From contig CAWBIT010000009.1 in assembly GCA_963789025.1 (NCBI GenBank), forward strand, positions 62,001 to 126,000: a stretch of 64,000 nt of DNA, written 5' to 3'. The notes beneath the pieces are model-generated. The model did not search any database, had not been told where the DNA came from, and saw only the letters and a program-made list of their open reading frames with translations. Within the stretch, counting starts at the first letter, position 1. The number at the start of each line of letters is the position of its first letter. A program made the position numbers and the translations under genes. This DNA is from AP-15 sp963789025 (GTDB lineage: Bacteria; Pseudomonadota; Alphaproteobacteria; ATCC43930; CGMCC-115725). Shown in pieces: positions 1 to 8,483 of this stretch.

Positions 1-2
1 AC

Positions 3-120
3 ATGCCGCGCGAGGTTGTCGACGCGCTGAAGAAAAGCGGGCATTGGCAGGAGGGAAGCGGCGTTCCGGGTGCTGCTCGGACCAGCGATGGTCCCTCTCT
101 ACGCGAGCGGGGAGGGTAAG
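3..120 (+). other. possible 3' end of an unidentified gene
   Basis: The first 118 bases stay open in one forward frame and end at a TAA. The translated stretch (about 38 residues, starting M-P-R-E-V-V-D-A-L-K-K) does not match any family I recognise. It could be the C-terminus of a gene starting before the window, since a gene of cytochrome c maturation would be expected upstream of ccmG, but it could equally be non-coding. Confidence 0.2.
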
Positions 121-240
121 CGGTGCGTCCTTCGAGACGGCCGCGTCGCGGCCTCCTCAGGACGAGGGCTTTCCTCAGTGCCACCAAAGACTTCCCTCAT
201 GCTGAGGAGCGTCCGAGGGACGCGTCTCGAAGCACGCACG
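121..240. repeat. imperfect palindromic intergenic repeat
   Basis: The left edge (GTGCGTCCTTCGAGACG) is nearly the reverse complement of the right edge (CGTCTCGAAGCACGC), and an inner pair (CCTCCTCAGGACGAG / CCTCATGCTGAGGAG) is also self-complementary. Mosaic palindromes of this kind are widespread between genes in alphaproteobacteria. It lies just upstream of the ccmG-like gene. Confidence 0.6.
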
Positions 241-281
241 ACCGCCGTGCAGTCCTCTCAGTTCTCCTGAGCCGGGGAAGA

Positions 282-821
282 ATGGCACGCAAGCTCCTAT
301 TCCTGTTACCGGTCGCACTGTTCGCCGTGCTGGTCGCTGCATTTGCTATCGGTCTGAGGCATGATCCGCACCTGCTGCCGTCGGCGCTGATCGACCGTCC
401 GGCGCCCGATTTCGCCTTGCCCGGCCTCTACGAGAGCGCCAACGGGTTAACCCGCAACGATCTCGATGGTCGCGTGACGCTCGTCAACTTCTTCGCGTCC
501 TGGTGCGCCCCGTGCCGCGAAGAGCACACCGAACTAATGGCCTTGAGCCGCCTCGCCGGGGTCACACTCGACGGCATCGCGTATAAGGACAAGCCCGAAG
601 AGTCGCGCCGTTTTCTCGAGCGCCTCGGCAACCCCTTCGGCCATATCGGGGTCGACCGCAACGGCACAACCGCGATCGATTTTGGGGTTTACGGTGTGCC
701 GGAGACTTATGTCGTGGACGCCACCGGCCACATCCGTTATCGCCATGTCGGTCCATTGACCGCCGAGGACGTCAAACGCGAAATTTTGCCCCTGATCCAG
801 CAAATCGGTCGGGCCGAGTAG
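282..821 (+). CDS. ccmG: thiol:disulfide interchange protein, CcmG/DsbE family
   Basis: A 179-residue membrane-anchored thioredoxin-like protein. An N-terminal hydrophobic anchor (residues 4-24) is followed by a periplasmic thioredoxin fold with the redox motif W-C-A-P-C (cysteines 75 and 78) and a later G-V-P-E-T-Y segment that supplies the cis-proline. In the CcmG/DsbE family this protein keeps the haem-binding cysteines of apocytochrome c reduced during cytochrome c maturation. The ATG at 282 was chosen over a longer frame because it has a GGGGAAG ribosome site and a clean signal anchor, while the upstream part is translated repeat DNA. Other ccm genes, if linked, lie left of the window. 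Confidence 0.85.
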   Translation: MARKLLFLLPVALFAVLVAAFAIGLRHDPHLLPSALIDRPAPDFALPGLYESANGLTRNDLDGRVTLVNFFASWCAPCREEHTELMALSRLAGVTLDGIAYKDKPEESRRFLERLGNPFGHIGVDRNGTTAIDFGVYGVPETYVVDATGHIRYRHVGPLTAEDVKREILPLIQQIGRAE

Positions 822-835
822 CTCGGCGCGGGCAG

Positions 836-1399
836 TCAGGGTTCCGACTCGCGGTCTTCGCTGGAGACCTCGGCGAGAAAGCCGGGAAGATCACGCCAAC
901 CGTAGGCGATGGCCTCGATCGCCGTGCCGCCGACTGCGATTGGCTTTCGGCTCACTTGGTGGGCGCCGAGCCGCTCATAGAAGAACCGAGACGGATTTTC
1001 GCGCAGCACCCAAAGGATCGCCGACCGCCGCCCTGCAGCGACGAGCCTGCGGAATAGCGCGATCAACAACCGGCGCCCAATCCCTTGGTTCTGCCAATCC
1101 GGGGCGACGTATAGGGTGAACACTTCACCGGTGAAGGAGCGGTCCCCACGATTGGGTCCGCAGCTGCCAAAACCGAGGATGGCGCCGTTCGAACCTACCG
1201 CGACGCGCACATTCCGCGGCTCCTGCAGGATTACGCCGCGCCACCCTGCTTCACGGCGCCGTTCCGACAACCCGACGAGGTAGGCCGTGGAGAGCACCCC
1301 GGCATAAGTCGTGCGCCAGGTCTCGACATCCAGTCGGGCAATCCCGCGCGCGTCTCCCGGCCGCGCCGGCCGAATCGTGATCTCGCTCATAAAGGCCAT
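836..1399 (-). CDS. GNAT family N-acetyltransferase
   Basis: A 187-residue single-domain acetyltransferase. It begins with the typical I-R-P-A-R-P-G-D strand-helix start of GNAT proteins and has the acetyl-CoA pyrophosphate loop Q-N-Q-G-I-G-R-R (motif A) near residue 118, followed by a helix and the F-Y-E-R-L-G-A motif B near residue 155. The acceptor substrate cannot be predicted. An ATG nine bases downstream (protein starting M-S-E-I-T) is an equally good start. It is convergent with ccmG and divergent from the ialB-like gene. Confidence 0.8.
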   Translation of the reverse strand: MAFMSEITIRPARPGDARGIARLDVETWRTTYAGVLSTAYLVGLSERRREAGWRGVILQEPRNVRVAVGSNGAILGFGSCGPNRGDRSFTGEVFTLYVAPDWQNQGIGRRLLIALFRRLVAAGRRSAILWVLRENPSRFFYERLGAHQVSRKPIAVGGTAIEAIAYGWRDLPGFLAEVSSEDRESEP

Positions 1400-1475
1400 T
1401 TTGCCCGGTTTCGCGCGCCGAGGGGAGAGCCATCCGAGCGTGGCCTTGAAACGCCGGCCCCGTTATGGTGCCGGG

Positions 1476-2045
1476 ATGAGGGGATGCCGGCTGCTTCATT
1501 TCAGTTTTGTTGTCGGGCTGCTGCTCTCGGTTCCTGTTGCGGGCCATTCAGAGAGCTCGAAAAAACCAGGTAGTGCCAAGCAGACCACCGTGGGGCCGCC
1601 GGCCGAGCAGCTTGGCGCCGCCGATGCGTGGACAGCATACAGCTACATCGAGAAAACCGGGAAAGTGTGCTATCTGACCGGCGAACCGAAGAAGAGTGAG
1701 CCGGCCGGCGGCAAGCGCAAGCAGACTTTGGCGATGATCACCCATCGGCCGGGTGAGAAGATCGCCAACGTCGTCAGCTTTGTTGAAGGCTATCCGCTCA
1801 AAGAGGGCAGCGAGGCGTCGCTCGATATCGGCGGTGCGAAATTCGACCTGTTCACCAAGGGCGACAGCGCCTGGGCGCGAACGCCCGAACTCGACAAGGC
1901 GATCGTCGAGGCGATGACCAAAGGAAGACAGGCGATCGTCAAGGGGACGCCACAGAAAGGGCCTGCTACCACCGACACCTATTCGCTCATTGGCTTTGCA
2001 CAGGCGCTCGCGCTGATCGATAAAGCCTGCGACGTGAAGCGCTGA
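1476..2045 (+). CDS. invasion-associated locus B (IalB) family protein
   Basis: A 189-residue secreted protein with a signal peptide (residues 1-22, ending around V-A-G-H). The body has the IalB-family layout, W-T-A-Y-S-Y followed by a V-C-Y-L-T-G-E-P-K-K segment, and a late cysteine in K-A-C-D. In Bartonella IalB is linked to erythrocyte invasion; in free-living alphaproteobacteria members are periplasmic proteins of unclear role. The ATG at 1476 is preferred because the longer open frame upstream overlaps the divergent GNAT gene and only from here is there a signal peptide. It is followed by rlmN 38 bases later on the same strand. Confidence 0.75.
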   Translation: MRGCRLLHFSFVVGLLLSVPVAGHSESSKKPGSAKQTTVGPPAEQLGAADAWTAYSYIEKTGKVCYLTGEPKKSEPAGGKRKQTLAMITHRPGEKIANVVSFVEGYPLKEGSEASLDIGGAKFDLFTKGDSAWARTPELDKAIVEAMTKGRQAIVKGTPQKGPATTDTYSLIGFAQALALIDKACDVKR

Positions 2046-2083
2046 ACCGCACGGCTCCCCATATAACGGCATAACGGCGAGTC

Positions 2084-3196
2084 ATGCTGACTGATCCCTT
2101 ATCCGAACCGACGCGCCGCAATCTTGTCGGATTGGGCCGTGAGGCGCTCGCCGCTGAAATGGCCGAATTCGGCGCTGAACCGTTCCGCGCGCGCCAGCTC
2201 TGGCACTGGATCTATCGTCGGGGTGCCACCGATTTCGCGGCGATGACCTCGTTGTCGAAGCCGTTCCGCGACAAGCTCGCGGCGCGCTACGTGCTGCGGA
2301 GGCCGGTGATTTCACGCGCGCTCGCCTCGGTCGATGGAACCCGCAAATGGCTGCTGCGCTTTGCCGACGGCGAGGAGGTCGAAACCGTTCATATCCCCGA
2401 GGATGATCGCGGGACTTTGTGCGTCTCCTCACAAGTCGGCTGCACGTTGACCTGTTCCTTCTGCCACACCGGCACGCAGCGGCTGGTGCGCAATCTGGCG
2501 TCGGAGGAGATCGTCGCGCAGGTGATGATCGCGCGCGATGCGCTCGGCGAATGGCCGTCGCCGCAGGATGACCGGCAGGTGACGAACATCGTTTTGATGG
2601 GCATGGGCGAGCCGCTCTACAATTATGAGAATGTCGCGGCTGCCTTGAAGATCGTCATGGACGGGGAAGGTCTGTCGATCTCACGGCGCAAGATCACATT
2701 GTCGACCTCCGGGGTGGTTCCGATGATCCGCCGGTGCGGCGCCGAGCTCGCGGTCAATCTCGCGGTCTCGCTGCATGCGGTGCGCGACGACATTCGCGAC
2801 CGCCTGGTGCCGCTCAACCGCAAATACCCGATCGCCGAGCTGCTCGAGGCGTGCCGGACCTATCCGGGGGCGAGCAATGCCCGCCGCATCACCCTCGAAT
2901 ACGTCATGCTGAAAGGTATCAACGACAGTCCGAGCGACGCCCGCGAGCTGGTGCGGCTGGTGGCCGGTATTCCCGCTAAAGTCAATCTGATCCCGTTCAA
3001 CCCGTGGCCGGGCGCGCCCTATGAGTGCTCTCCGGATGCGGCGATCAAGGCGTTTTCCGACATCGTCTTTGCCGCCGGTTATTCGGCGCCGGTGCGCACG
3101 CCGCGGGGCCGCGACATCCTTGCCGCCTGCGGCCAGCTCAAATCGGCGAGCGTCAGGGTGCGCCGGAGCGAGCGGCCGTCCCTGCCCGCCGCCTGA
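2084..3196 (+). CDS. rlmN: 23S rRNA (adenine-2503-C2)-methyltransferase RlmN
   Basis: A 370-residue radical SAM enzyme that methylates A2503 of 23S rRNA and A37 of some tRNAs. The iron-sulfur cluster motif C-x3-C-x2-C is present as C120, C124 and C127. Other family hallmarks are the V-H-I-P-E-D-D-R-G-T-L-C run before it, the N-I-V-L-M-G-M-G-E-P-L-Y-N SAM-binding stretch, L-S-T-S-G-V and, near the C-terminus, R-T-P-R-G-R-D-I-L-A-A-C-G, which carries the second catalytic cysteine. Length is normal for the family. The next gene starts four bases after the stop. Confidence 0.97.
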   Translation: MLTDPLSEPTRRNLVGLGREALAAEMAEFGAEPFRARQLWHWIYRRGATDFAAMTSLSKPFRDKLAARYVLRRPVISRALASVDGTRKWLLRFADGEEVETVHIPEDDRGTLCVSSQVGCTLTCSFCHTGTQRLVRNLASEEIVAQVMIARDALGEWPSPQDDRQVTNIVLMGMGEPLYNYENVAAALKIVMDGEGLSISRRKITLSTSGVVPMIRRCGAELAVNLAVSLHAVRDDIRDRLVPLNRKYPIAELLEACRTYPGASNARRITLEYVMLKGINDSPSDARELVRLVAGIPAKVNLIPFNPWPGAPYECSPDAAIKAFSDIVFAAGYSAPVRTPRGRDILAACGQLKSASVRVRRSERPSLPAA

Positions 3197-3199
3197 CTT

Positions 3200-4030
3200 T
3201 TGCCGCCGCCATACTTTCGGCTGCGCCGCGTGTTGTATGCGCTCCTCGGATCTGCGCTCGCCGCCTATGGGGTGCTGGTCGGCGGGCTCTATGTTTTTCA
3301 ACGCCATCTGCTCTACTTTCCCGACGTCGCGCGGCCCGAGCTTGGGGATCTCGCTGCGTTCGGTGTCCGCGAAATTACGCTGAAGACGGCCGACGGGCTG
3401 TCGCTTCTCTCCTGGTACCTGCCGCCGCGGGACGGCCATCCGGTCATTGCGTATTTGCACGGCAATGGTGGCCATATCGGATACCGCACCGAGCGTCTGC
3501 GGTGGTTTGCCTTCAACGGGTACGGGGTGCTGATGGTCGAGTACCGCGGCTATGGCGGCAACCCCGGGACGCCGAGCGAAGCAGGCCTGGTCGCCGACGG
3601 TGCCGCGGCTCTCGATTTTCTCGCCGCCGAGGGGATCGCGCCGATCCGGCTCGTGATCTACGGCGAGTCACTCGGATCGGGGGTTGCCGTGCCCTTGGCG
3701 GCGCAGCGGAAGATCGCGAGCCTGATACTCGAAGCGCCCTTCACCAGCGTCGGCGAAGTCGCCCAGTACCATTATTCGTTCATACCGGCTGCCGCACTGG
3801 TGCGTGACCGTTTCAACTCGCTGGCGAGGATCGGCGAGGTCAAGGCGCCGATCCTCGTCCTTCATGGCGAGCGAGACCGGGTCGTCCCACTTCGCTTTGG
3901 CCGAGCGCTGTTCGATGCAGCACCGGAGCCCAAGGAGCTCTGGATCTCCCGAGAGGCCGGTCACGAGGATCTCGTCCGGTATGGCGCATTCGAGGCGGTC
4001 CTCGACTTTTTGCAGCGTCGGGTCGGTTGA
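3200..4030 (+). CDS. alpha/beta hydrolase, membrane-anchored (BEM46/YqkD-like)
   Basis: A 276-residue protein with one N-terminal membrane segment (residues 13-33) and an alpha/beta-hydrolase domain. The oxyanion region H-G-N-G-G and the nucleophile elbow G-E-S-L-G-S-G (Ser157) are clear. The acid D (H-G-E-R-D-R-V-V-P) and histidine (E-A-G-H-E-D-L) complete the triad. The family is widespread and its substrates are mostly unknown. The TTG at 3200 directly follows the rlmN stop, suggesting co-transcription; a GTG at 3230 is an alternative start. Confidence 0.8.
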   Translation: MPPPYFRLRRVLYALLGSALAAYGVLVGGLYVFQRHLLYFPDVARPELGDLAAFGVREITLKTADGLSLLSWYLPPRDGHPVIAYLHGNGGHIGYRTERLRWFAFNGYGVLMVEYRGYGGNPGTPSEAGLVADGAAALDFLAAEGIAPIRLVIYGESLGSGVAVPLAAQRKIASLILEAPFTSVGEVAQYHYSFIPAAALVRDRFNSLARIGEVKAPILVLHGERDRVVPLRFGRALFDAAPEPKELWISREAGHEDLVRYGAFEAVLDFLQRRVG

Positions 4031-4107
4031 CTTCATCCGCTCTGTGGACGGTTTGGGGGATAGAGTCGCTATTCTGGGGGTAAGCCTGTGGGCAACAATT
4101 CTGCCGC

Positions 4108-4135
4108 TTGTCCAGTAAATATCGCGCGATAATCT
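4108..4135 (+). promoter_or_regulatory. promoter of candidate small RNA
   Basis: TTGTCC (4108-4113), a 16-base spacer and TAATCT (4130-4135) resemble a sigma-70 type promoter. Transcription from it would begin near 4141, exactly where a long-range stem of the candidate RNA starts. Confidence 0.45.
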
Positions 4136-4140
4136 ATCTC

Positions 4141-4255
4141 GCGTGGTTGACACGGTGAACTCGAGGCCGTGGCCGACGGGTCGGCGGGCCAATTTAGGGG
4201 GAAAACGGGAGCCCTCAGACCACGCCAGGGGCGGTCCATTCGGACCGCCCCTTTT
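4141..4255 (+). ncRNA. candidate small RNA, about 115 nt
   Basis: No protein is encoded here and the downstream genes are on the other strand, so this looks like a stand-alone transcript. It starts near the predicted start point. Its first bases GCGTGGT (4141-4147) pair perfectly with ACCACGC (4219-4225). An inner hairpin CCGA-loop-TCGG lies near 4173-4184, and an AGGG/CCCT pairing is possible. It ends in a 10-bp terminator hairpin with TTTT. I do not recognise the family. It is not SRP RNA or tmRNA, as their conserved loops are missing. Confidence 0.45.
4228..4255 (+). terminator. rho-independent terminator, forward strand
   Basis: GGGGCGGTCC (4228-4237) and GGACCGCCCC (4242-4251) form a perfect 10-bp stem with an ATTC loop, followed by TTTT. 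The T-run is only on the forward strand, so it ends the candidate RNA or read-through from the hydrolase gene, not the convergent ABC transporter. Confidence 0.8.
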
Positions 4256-4270
4256 GATTCCCGGCAGACT

Positions 4271-5224
4271 TCAGGCGCGGATCTCCTGGCGTTGAAAGAC
4301 CACATAGGCGATCGCGAAAATCACGATCATTCCGGCGATGAGGCCGGTCATCTGCGGCCATACCAGGATAAAGCTCTGCGCCGCCGGCAAGGGCGCGCCG
4401 AGCAAAGCGCCCTGAACCTGACTGTAGAACACCGGGCCGAGGGCGCGGGTCGCCGGCTGCAGCAATGCTAGGGCGATTTCCGCGTAGAGCGTATTCGGCG
4501 AGATCCGGTCCAATACTTGGGCGGTCTGCAGGTAGTCGAGGTTTGGGCCGAAGATCCCTTCCGGCGGACCGGCAATCAATGTCGCGACGAGCGGCGTGAC
4601 GACCGACCAGAACAATGAGAACAGGAGCCATACGCCAAGAGCGGCGAGCGCCGCGGTGGCGGGCGCGCGAAACACCACCGAAAAGAGGAAGGCCACCGCC
4701 AGCCAGACCCCGCCATAGGCGATCGTCGCGGCGAGAAACCCCAGCATGCGTATCATTTCTTCGGTATTGGGCGGCAAACCGAGGAACAACAGGCCGAGAC
4801 CGATCGTCAAGAGCCACAGCGAGAAGAGGCCGATCGTGAGCGCGACCAGCCCGGCGAGGAATTTACCGAGCAACAGGGCGTCGCGGTAGATCGGCTGCGC
4901 CAACACTCGGCTCAAGGTGCGGCGGTTGAATTCCCCGTTGATCGCATCGAAGCCGATCGCAATCGCGACCAGCGGGATCAGGAATCCCAGCAATGCAATA
5001 AAGGACGGCAGTGGATCCTGCGCCATGGTCAGCAGCCGCAGGAAGAGGAACGGGCTCTCGCCGATATTGGCGCGGATCGACAGGATCGCGGCGTAGGTTG
5101 CGGCGATCGCGGTCAGAAACACCAGGGCTTCGAGGAGCCACATCCGGGCGCCCGAAAGGTAATCCGCCGCCTCCTTGGCGAGGACCACCCCAACCCCGGT
5201 AAAGGGGGACCCTCTACGCCGCAT
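4271..5224 (-). CDS. ABC transporter permease (ABC-2 type)
   Basis: A 317-residue integral membrane protein with about six hydrophobic segments and the ABC-2 arrangement: an N-terminal anchor, then a soluble part containing F-D-A-I-N-G-E-F-N-R-R-T-L-S-R-V-L, which is the signature before the second membrane helix in NosY-like permeases. The chosen ATG at 5224 overlaps the stop of the ATPase gene by 11 bases, which fits translational coupling. A longer open frame upstream only shadows the ATPase. Together with the ATPase and the NEW3 protein it forms one export or membrane-assembly system of unknown substrate. Confidence 0.85.
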   Translation of the reverse strand: MRRRGSPFTGVGVVLAKEAADYLSGARMWLLEALVFLTAIAATYAAILSIRANIGESPFLFLRLLTMAQDPLPSFIALLGFLIPLVAIAIGFDAINGEFNRRTLSRVLAQPIYRDALLLGKFLAGLVALTIGLFSLWLLTIGLGLLFLGLPPNTEEMIRMLGFLAATIAYGGVWLAVAFLFSVVFRAPATAALAALGVWLLFSLFWSVVTPLVATLIAGPPEGIFGPNLDYLQTAQVLDRISPNTLYAEIALALLQPATRALGPVFYSQVQGALLGAPLPAAQSFILVWPQMTGLIAGMIVIFAIAYVVFQRQEIRA

Positions 5225-6152
5225 CGCGGACCTCGTCGAAATATCGGGTATAGACCTCGTTGAGGCTCGGCTCGGCGAAGCGGATGCCGAGCAGGTCGCA
5301 TGACGGGGCGAGGCGCCGCGCGATCTCGGCTCGCAGATCGCGCTCGCAATCGACCCGGTAGAGTTCGGGGGCCAGCACCTGCACCCGGACCACACCGGGC
5401 ACCGCGGCGAGCTGATCGCGGACCGCGTCGCCGCGAGCCTCGACATCGATCACATACCCGCCGCCGAGCACCCGCTGCGCCAGTTCGGTCACACTGCCCG
5501 CCAGCGCGATGCGCCCGCGGTTGAACAGTGCGACCCGATCGCACACGCTCTGCACCTGATCGAGATGGTGCGAGGAGAGGAGAACCGCGGTGCCGTCGGC
5601 CTTCAGCCCCCGAATCATGCCGAGAAATTCTTGCGTCGAATGCGGGTCCAGTGTCGCCGTCGGCTCGTCGAGGATGGCGATGCTCGGGCGCTTCATCAGC
5701 ACCTCGGCGAGACCGAGACGCTGGCGCATGCCGCGCGAAAAGGTGGACACCCGATCCCGCCCGGCATCGGGCAGTCCGACCCGCGCCATGGCCTCGGTAA
5801 ACCTCTGGTCGATGTCTTGCCGAGACAATCCGGCCAGCCTTCCCGTGTAGGCAAGGTTGTCGCGAGCCGACAGGCCGTCGTAGAACCCCACCGTATCAGG
5901 GAGATAGCCGACCCTGCGCTTGACCTCGAGCGGGTCGCGCAATGGGTCGAAACCGGCCACTTCGGCCCGTCCCTCGGTCGGTTCGGTCAGCCCAAGGAGC
6001 ATCAGGATCGTCGTCGTCTTTCCCGACCCGTTGGGCCCGAGAATGCCGACGATCTCGCCGGCGCGGACATCGAGATCGACGTGGTCGACCGCGACCGTTG
6101 CGCCGTAGCGCTTGGTCAACCCCTGCGCCCTGATGACGACTTCTTCAGCCAT
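5214..6152 (-). CDS. ABC transporter ATP-binding protein
   Basis: A 312-residue ATPase with Walker A (G-P-N-G-S-G-K-T-T), the ABC signature as F-S-R-G-M-R-Q-R-L, Walker B (I-A-I-L-D-E-P-T) and the H-loop histidine in L-S-S-H-H-L-D-Q. The C-terminal 80 residues form the extra domain common in ATPases that pair with ABC-2 permeases such as NosF/CcmA-like exporters. The ATG at 6152 gives the usual start M-A-E-E-V-V-I-R-A. It is cotranscribed with the downstream permease. Confidence 0.92.
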   Translation of the reverse strand: MAEEVVIRAQGLTKRYGATVAVDHVDLDVRAGEIVGILGPNGSGKTTTILMLLGLTEPTEGRAEVAGFDPLRDPLEVKRRVGYLPDTVGFYDGLSARDNLAYTGRLAGLSRQDIDQRFTEAMARVGLPDAGRDRVSTFSRGMRQRLGLAEVLMKRPSIAILDEPTATLDPHSTQEFLGMIRGLKADGTAVLLSSHHLDQVQSVCDRVALFNRGRIALAGSVTELAQRVLGGGYVIDVEARGDAVRDQLAAVPGVVRVQVLAPELYRVDCERDLRAEIARRLAPSCDLLGIRFAEPSLNEVYTRYFDEVRDAA

Positions 6153-6157
6153 ATCCG

Positions 6158-6297
6158 CCCTCACCCACAAAGCGCTGCGCGCTTGGTCCCCCCTCTCCCG
6201 CGGCCGCGGGAGAGGAGCTTTGCGCCGAATAGGCTATCGTAGCCCCTCTCCCGCACCGCGGGAGAGGGGGCCGAGCGATAGCGAGGCGGGTGAGGGT
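6158..6297. repeat. palindromic repeat, CTCTCCCGC family
   Basis: Two near-perfect hairpins (CCTCTCCCGC...GCGGGAGAGG at 6192-6214 and again at 6243-6270) are bounded by CCCTCACCC on the left and its complement GGGTGAGGG on the right. The same element occurs at 9537-9680 and 52221-52305. It separates the NEW3 gene from the ABC ATPase gene. Confidence 0.8.
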
Positions 6298-6312
6298 TTG
6301 CCGTCATCTTAC

Positions 6313-7479
6313 TCAACGCCGGCCGAAGCGGGCGACGGCGAAAACGACGACCAGCAAAGAGAGCGCTATTATTCCGATCCCGACGGCGCCCCACAGCGTC
6401 GAGGTCAGCACAGTGATGCGAAAATTAGCCGATTCGGACTGGCCGCCGGCCGCATTGGCGCGGATCGTCGTCTGGTAATCTCCGGCAATGGCGCGCGGCG
6501 ACGGGGTCAGGCTGACCTTGATCGTTTGGGATTTTCCGGCGGGCAGCTCGGGCAGCTGCTTGGGGTCGAAGCTGGTCTTCCACCCCTCCGGCGCCGTCGC
6601 GCTGAAATCGACGTCGCGCGCCGCTTCGCTGCCGTCATTGCGGACGACAACGGTCAATTGGCCGTCCTGGCCGGCATAGGCCTCGCCGCTGAGGCGACCG
6701 CCCTCGCCGGCCAACGCCAGCCGCGGCTGGCCGACGATCGTGATGCCGAGATCGAGATCGGCGGAAGCCGCCTCGCTCTTGGCGTGCAGCGCCAGCTTGT
6801 AATCGCCGGCCGGGGTGTCGCGCGGCAAGGCCACCGAGGCTTCGATGTCCTTTGATTTCCCCGCCTCGATCGGAATGCTGGTCAGCTGCTGGCTGCCATA
6901 GGCTTCGGTGAAGGTGACCTGGAAGTTCTTCGGCGCGTCTGCGCTGAAGTTAATCGTGGCGTCGCGCCCGCTGTCATTCGCGACGGTCACCCGGAACTTG
7001 AACGAAGTTGTCGCGGTGCCGCGCAGCGAGGGGAAGTTGGTGGTGAGTTTGAGCTTGGCCGGGAGCTCCTGCCCGATCGTGACGGTGATCGGCAATTTGA
7101 GATCGCTTCCCTCACCCTTGGCATCGACGAGAAAATGATATTCGCCCGGTCCGGTGCCGGCCGGCGGCTCGAGCCGCAGCTGCAATTTCTCTTCGGTATC
7201 GGGCGCAACGATCGCCAACTCGACCGGCTGCCCGCCGCCGAGGATTGTTGCCTTCCAGCCCTGAGCGACATCCGGGACCGATAGAGCCAGCTGCTGCGGA
7301 GGATGATTGAAGTTGCGCAACGACAGGTCCATCGTCGTGGTCTCGCCGGCGCGTACGGTCAGCGCGGGATAACGTGTCGTCAAAAAAACGCCGGTAATAC
7401 CATTCGCGGGCTTGTCCGCGGCGCCGGCCGCTGTCGCCGTCAATAGGACAAGACATAATGCGACAAGGCGCAGCAACAT
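6313..7479 (-). CDS. NEW3 domain-containing membrane-anchored protein
   Basis: A 388-residue protein with a signal peptide (cleavage near A-A-G-A-A-D), at least three Ig-like NEW3 repeats (each with a pattern such as T-T-M-D-L-S-L-R-N or V-V-R-N-D-G-S followed by P-x-G-W-K), and a C-terminal membrane helix ending in basic residues. The middle faces the periplasm. COG1470-type proteins like this are commonly found beside ABC-2 transporters; their function is not known. The ATG at 7479 has a GGAGG ribosome site eight bases upstream, so it is preferred to the GTG at 7497. It is probably transcribed with the ABC genes downstream. Confidence 0.75.
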   Translation of the reverse strand: MLLRLVALCLVLLTATAAGAADKPANGITGVFLTTRYPALTVRAGETTTMDLSLRNFNHPPQQLALSVPDVAQGWKATILGGGQPVELAIVAPDTEEKLQLRLEPPAGTGPGEYHFLVDAKGEGSDLKLPITVTIGQELPAKLKLTTNFPSLRGTATTSFKFRVTVANDSGRDATINFSADAPKNFQVTFTEAYGSQQLTSIPIEAGKSKDIEASVALPRDTPAGDYKLALHAKSEAASADLDLGITIVGQPRLALAGEGGRLSGEAYAGQDGQLTVVVRNDGSEAARDVDFSATAPEGWKTSFDPKQLPELPAGKSQTIKVSLTPSPRAIAGDYQTTIRANAAGGQSESANFRITVLTSTLWGAVGIGIIALSLLVVVFAVARFGRR

Positions 7480-7596
7480 CCTCGACACCTCCGACACGAA
7501 CTGACCTAGTTGGCGCGCTGAAATACGTCAGTCGGGGGCAGGCGCGAAATTAACAATTTTTCATGTTATCGGGGCAAGTCGGACTGCCGAAGCGGG

Positions 7597-8427
7597 TCAG
7601 AAGGCGCTTCCGAAATTACGGGCGAACCAGCCTTTGGGCGGCGAACCGGGTGTCCCGGAAGTGACGAGGGAATACGCATCGACGTACCACTCGCTGCCCG
7701 GGTAATTGTGGCCGAGCACCGCGGCATTCGCCTGGGCCTCGTCGTTGAGGCCGAGCGCCAAATCACACTCGACGAGGCGTTCCAGCGCTTCGGGAACGTG
7801 CGTCGTCGTCTGATAATTGTCGATGACCCGTTTGAAACGGTTCATCGCCGCCAGATATTGTCCGCGCTTCAGATAATAGCGGCCGATCTCCATCTCCTTG
7901 CCGGCGAGATGATCTCGCGTGAAATCCAACTTCAGCTTGGCGTCTCGCGCGTATTTGCTGTCGGGAAAGCGTTTCACGACGTCGTCGAGCGCCTTTAGAG
8001 CGAGCTGGGTCGTCTTCTGATCACGCCCGATATCGACGATCTGCACGTAATACGAGATTGCCTTCAAATAGTAGGCATAGGCGATGTCACGATGGCCAGG
8101 ATGAAGTTGAATAAAACGATCAGCCGCGATGATGGTCTCCCCATAATTTCCTGCTTCGTATTGAGCATAGGCCGACATCAGCTGGCTCTTCGTGGCCCAG
8201 ACGGAATAGGGATGCTGACTTTCCACTTCCTCGAATGTCTTGGCCGCCGTGGGATAGCGCTCTTCGACGAGCTCATCCATGGCTTTGTTGTAAAGATCGT
8301 CGACCGGCTTCTCGACATAAGCCTCCTTCTTCGCGCCACCGCACGCAGTCAGTGCGGCGATCAGCGCGGCCACGCCGAACCAGCGAAGGAAGGGCAACAA
8401 ACGCATCGACCTACTCTGAACAGACAT
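7597..8427 (-). CDS. bamD: outer membrane protein assembly factor BamD
   Basis: A 276-residue lipoprotein of the BAM complex that inserts beta-barrel proteins into the outer membrane. It has a signal peptide ending in the lipobox L-T-A-C, then five TPR-like helical pairs (for example Y-P-T-A-A-K-T-F-E-E-V-E and F-P-D-S-K-Y-A-R-D-A) typical of BamD/ComL. An ATG at 8406 (protein starting M-R-L-L-P-F) gives a more compact 22-residue signal and is a real alternative. It follows lpxC, as is usual at the end of alphaproteobacterial dcw clusters. Confidence 0.93.
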   Translation of the reverse strand: MSVQSRSMRLLPFLRWFGVAALIAALTACGGAKKEAYVEKPVDDLYNKAMDELVEERYPTAAKTFEEVESQHPYSVWATKSQLMSAYAQYEAGNYGETIIAADRFIQLHPGHRDIAYAYYLKAISYYVQIVDIGRDQKTTQLALKALDDVVKRFPDSKYARDAKLKLDFTRDHLAGKEMEIGRYYLKRGQYLAAMNRFKRVIDNYQTTTHVPEALERLVECDLALGLNDEAQANAAVLGHNYPGSEWYVDAYSLVTSGTPGSPPKGWFARNFGSAF

Positions 8428-8483
8428 GTCGATGTGCCGCTTATAGCACAACTCGCCAGCGGGCGAGCAAGCCGGCGCGCCCG

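Noticed and set aside
2681..3475. 264-codon open frame on the minus strand
   Set aside because: It is the shadow of rlmN and the hydrolase gene; no family motif and the forward genes are certain.
6158..6297. Repeat cluster as a CRISPR array
   Set aside because: The units are inverted hairpins without regularly spaced direct repeats, and no cas gene is present in the window.
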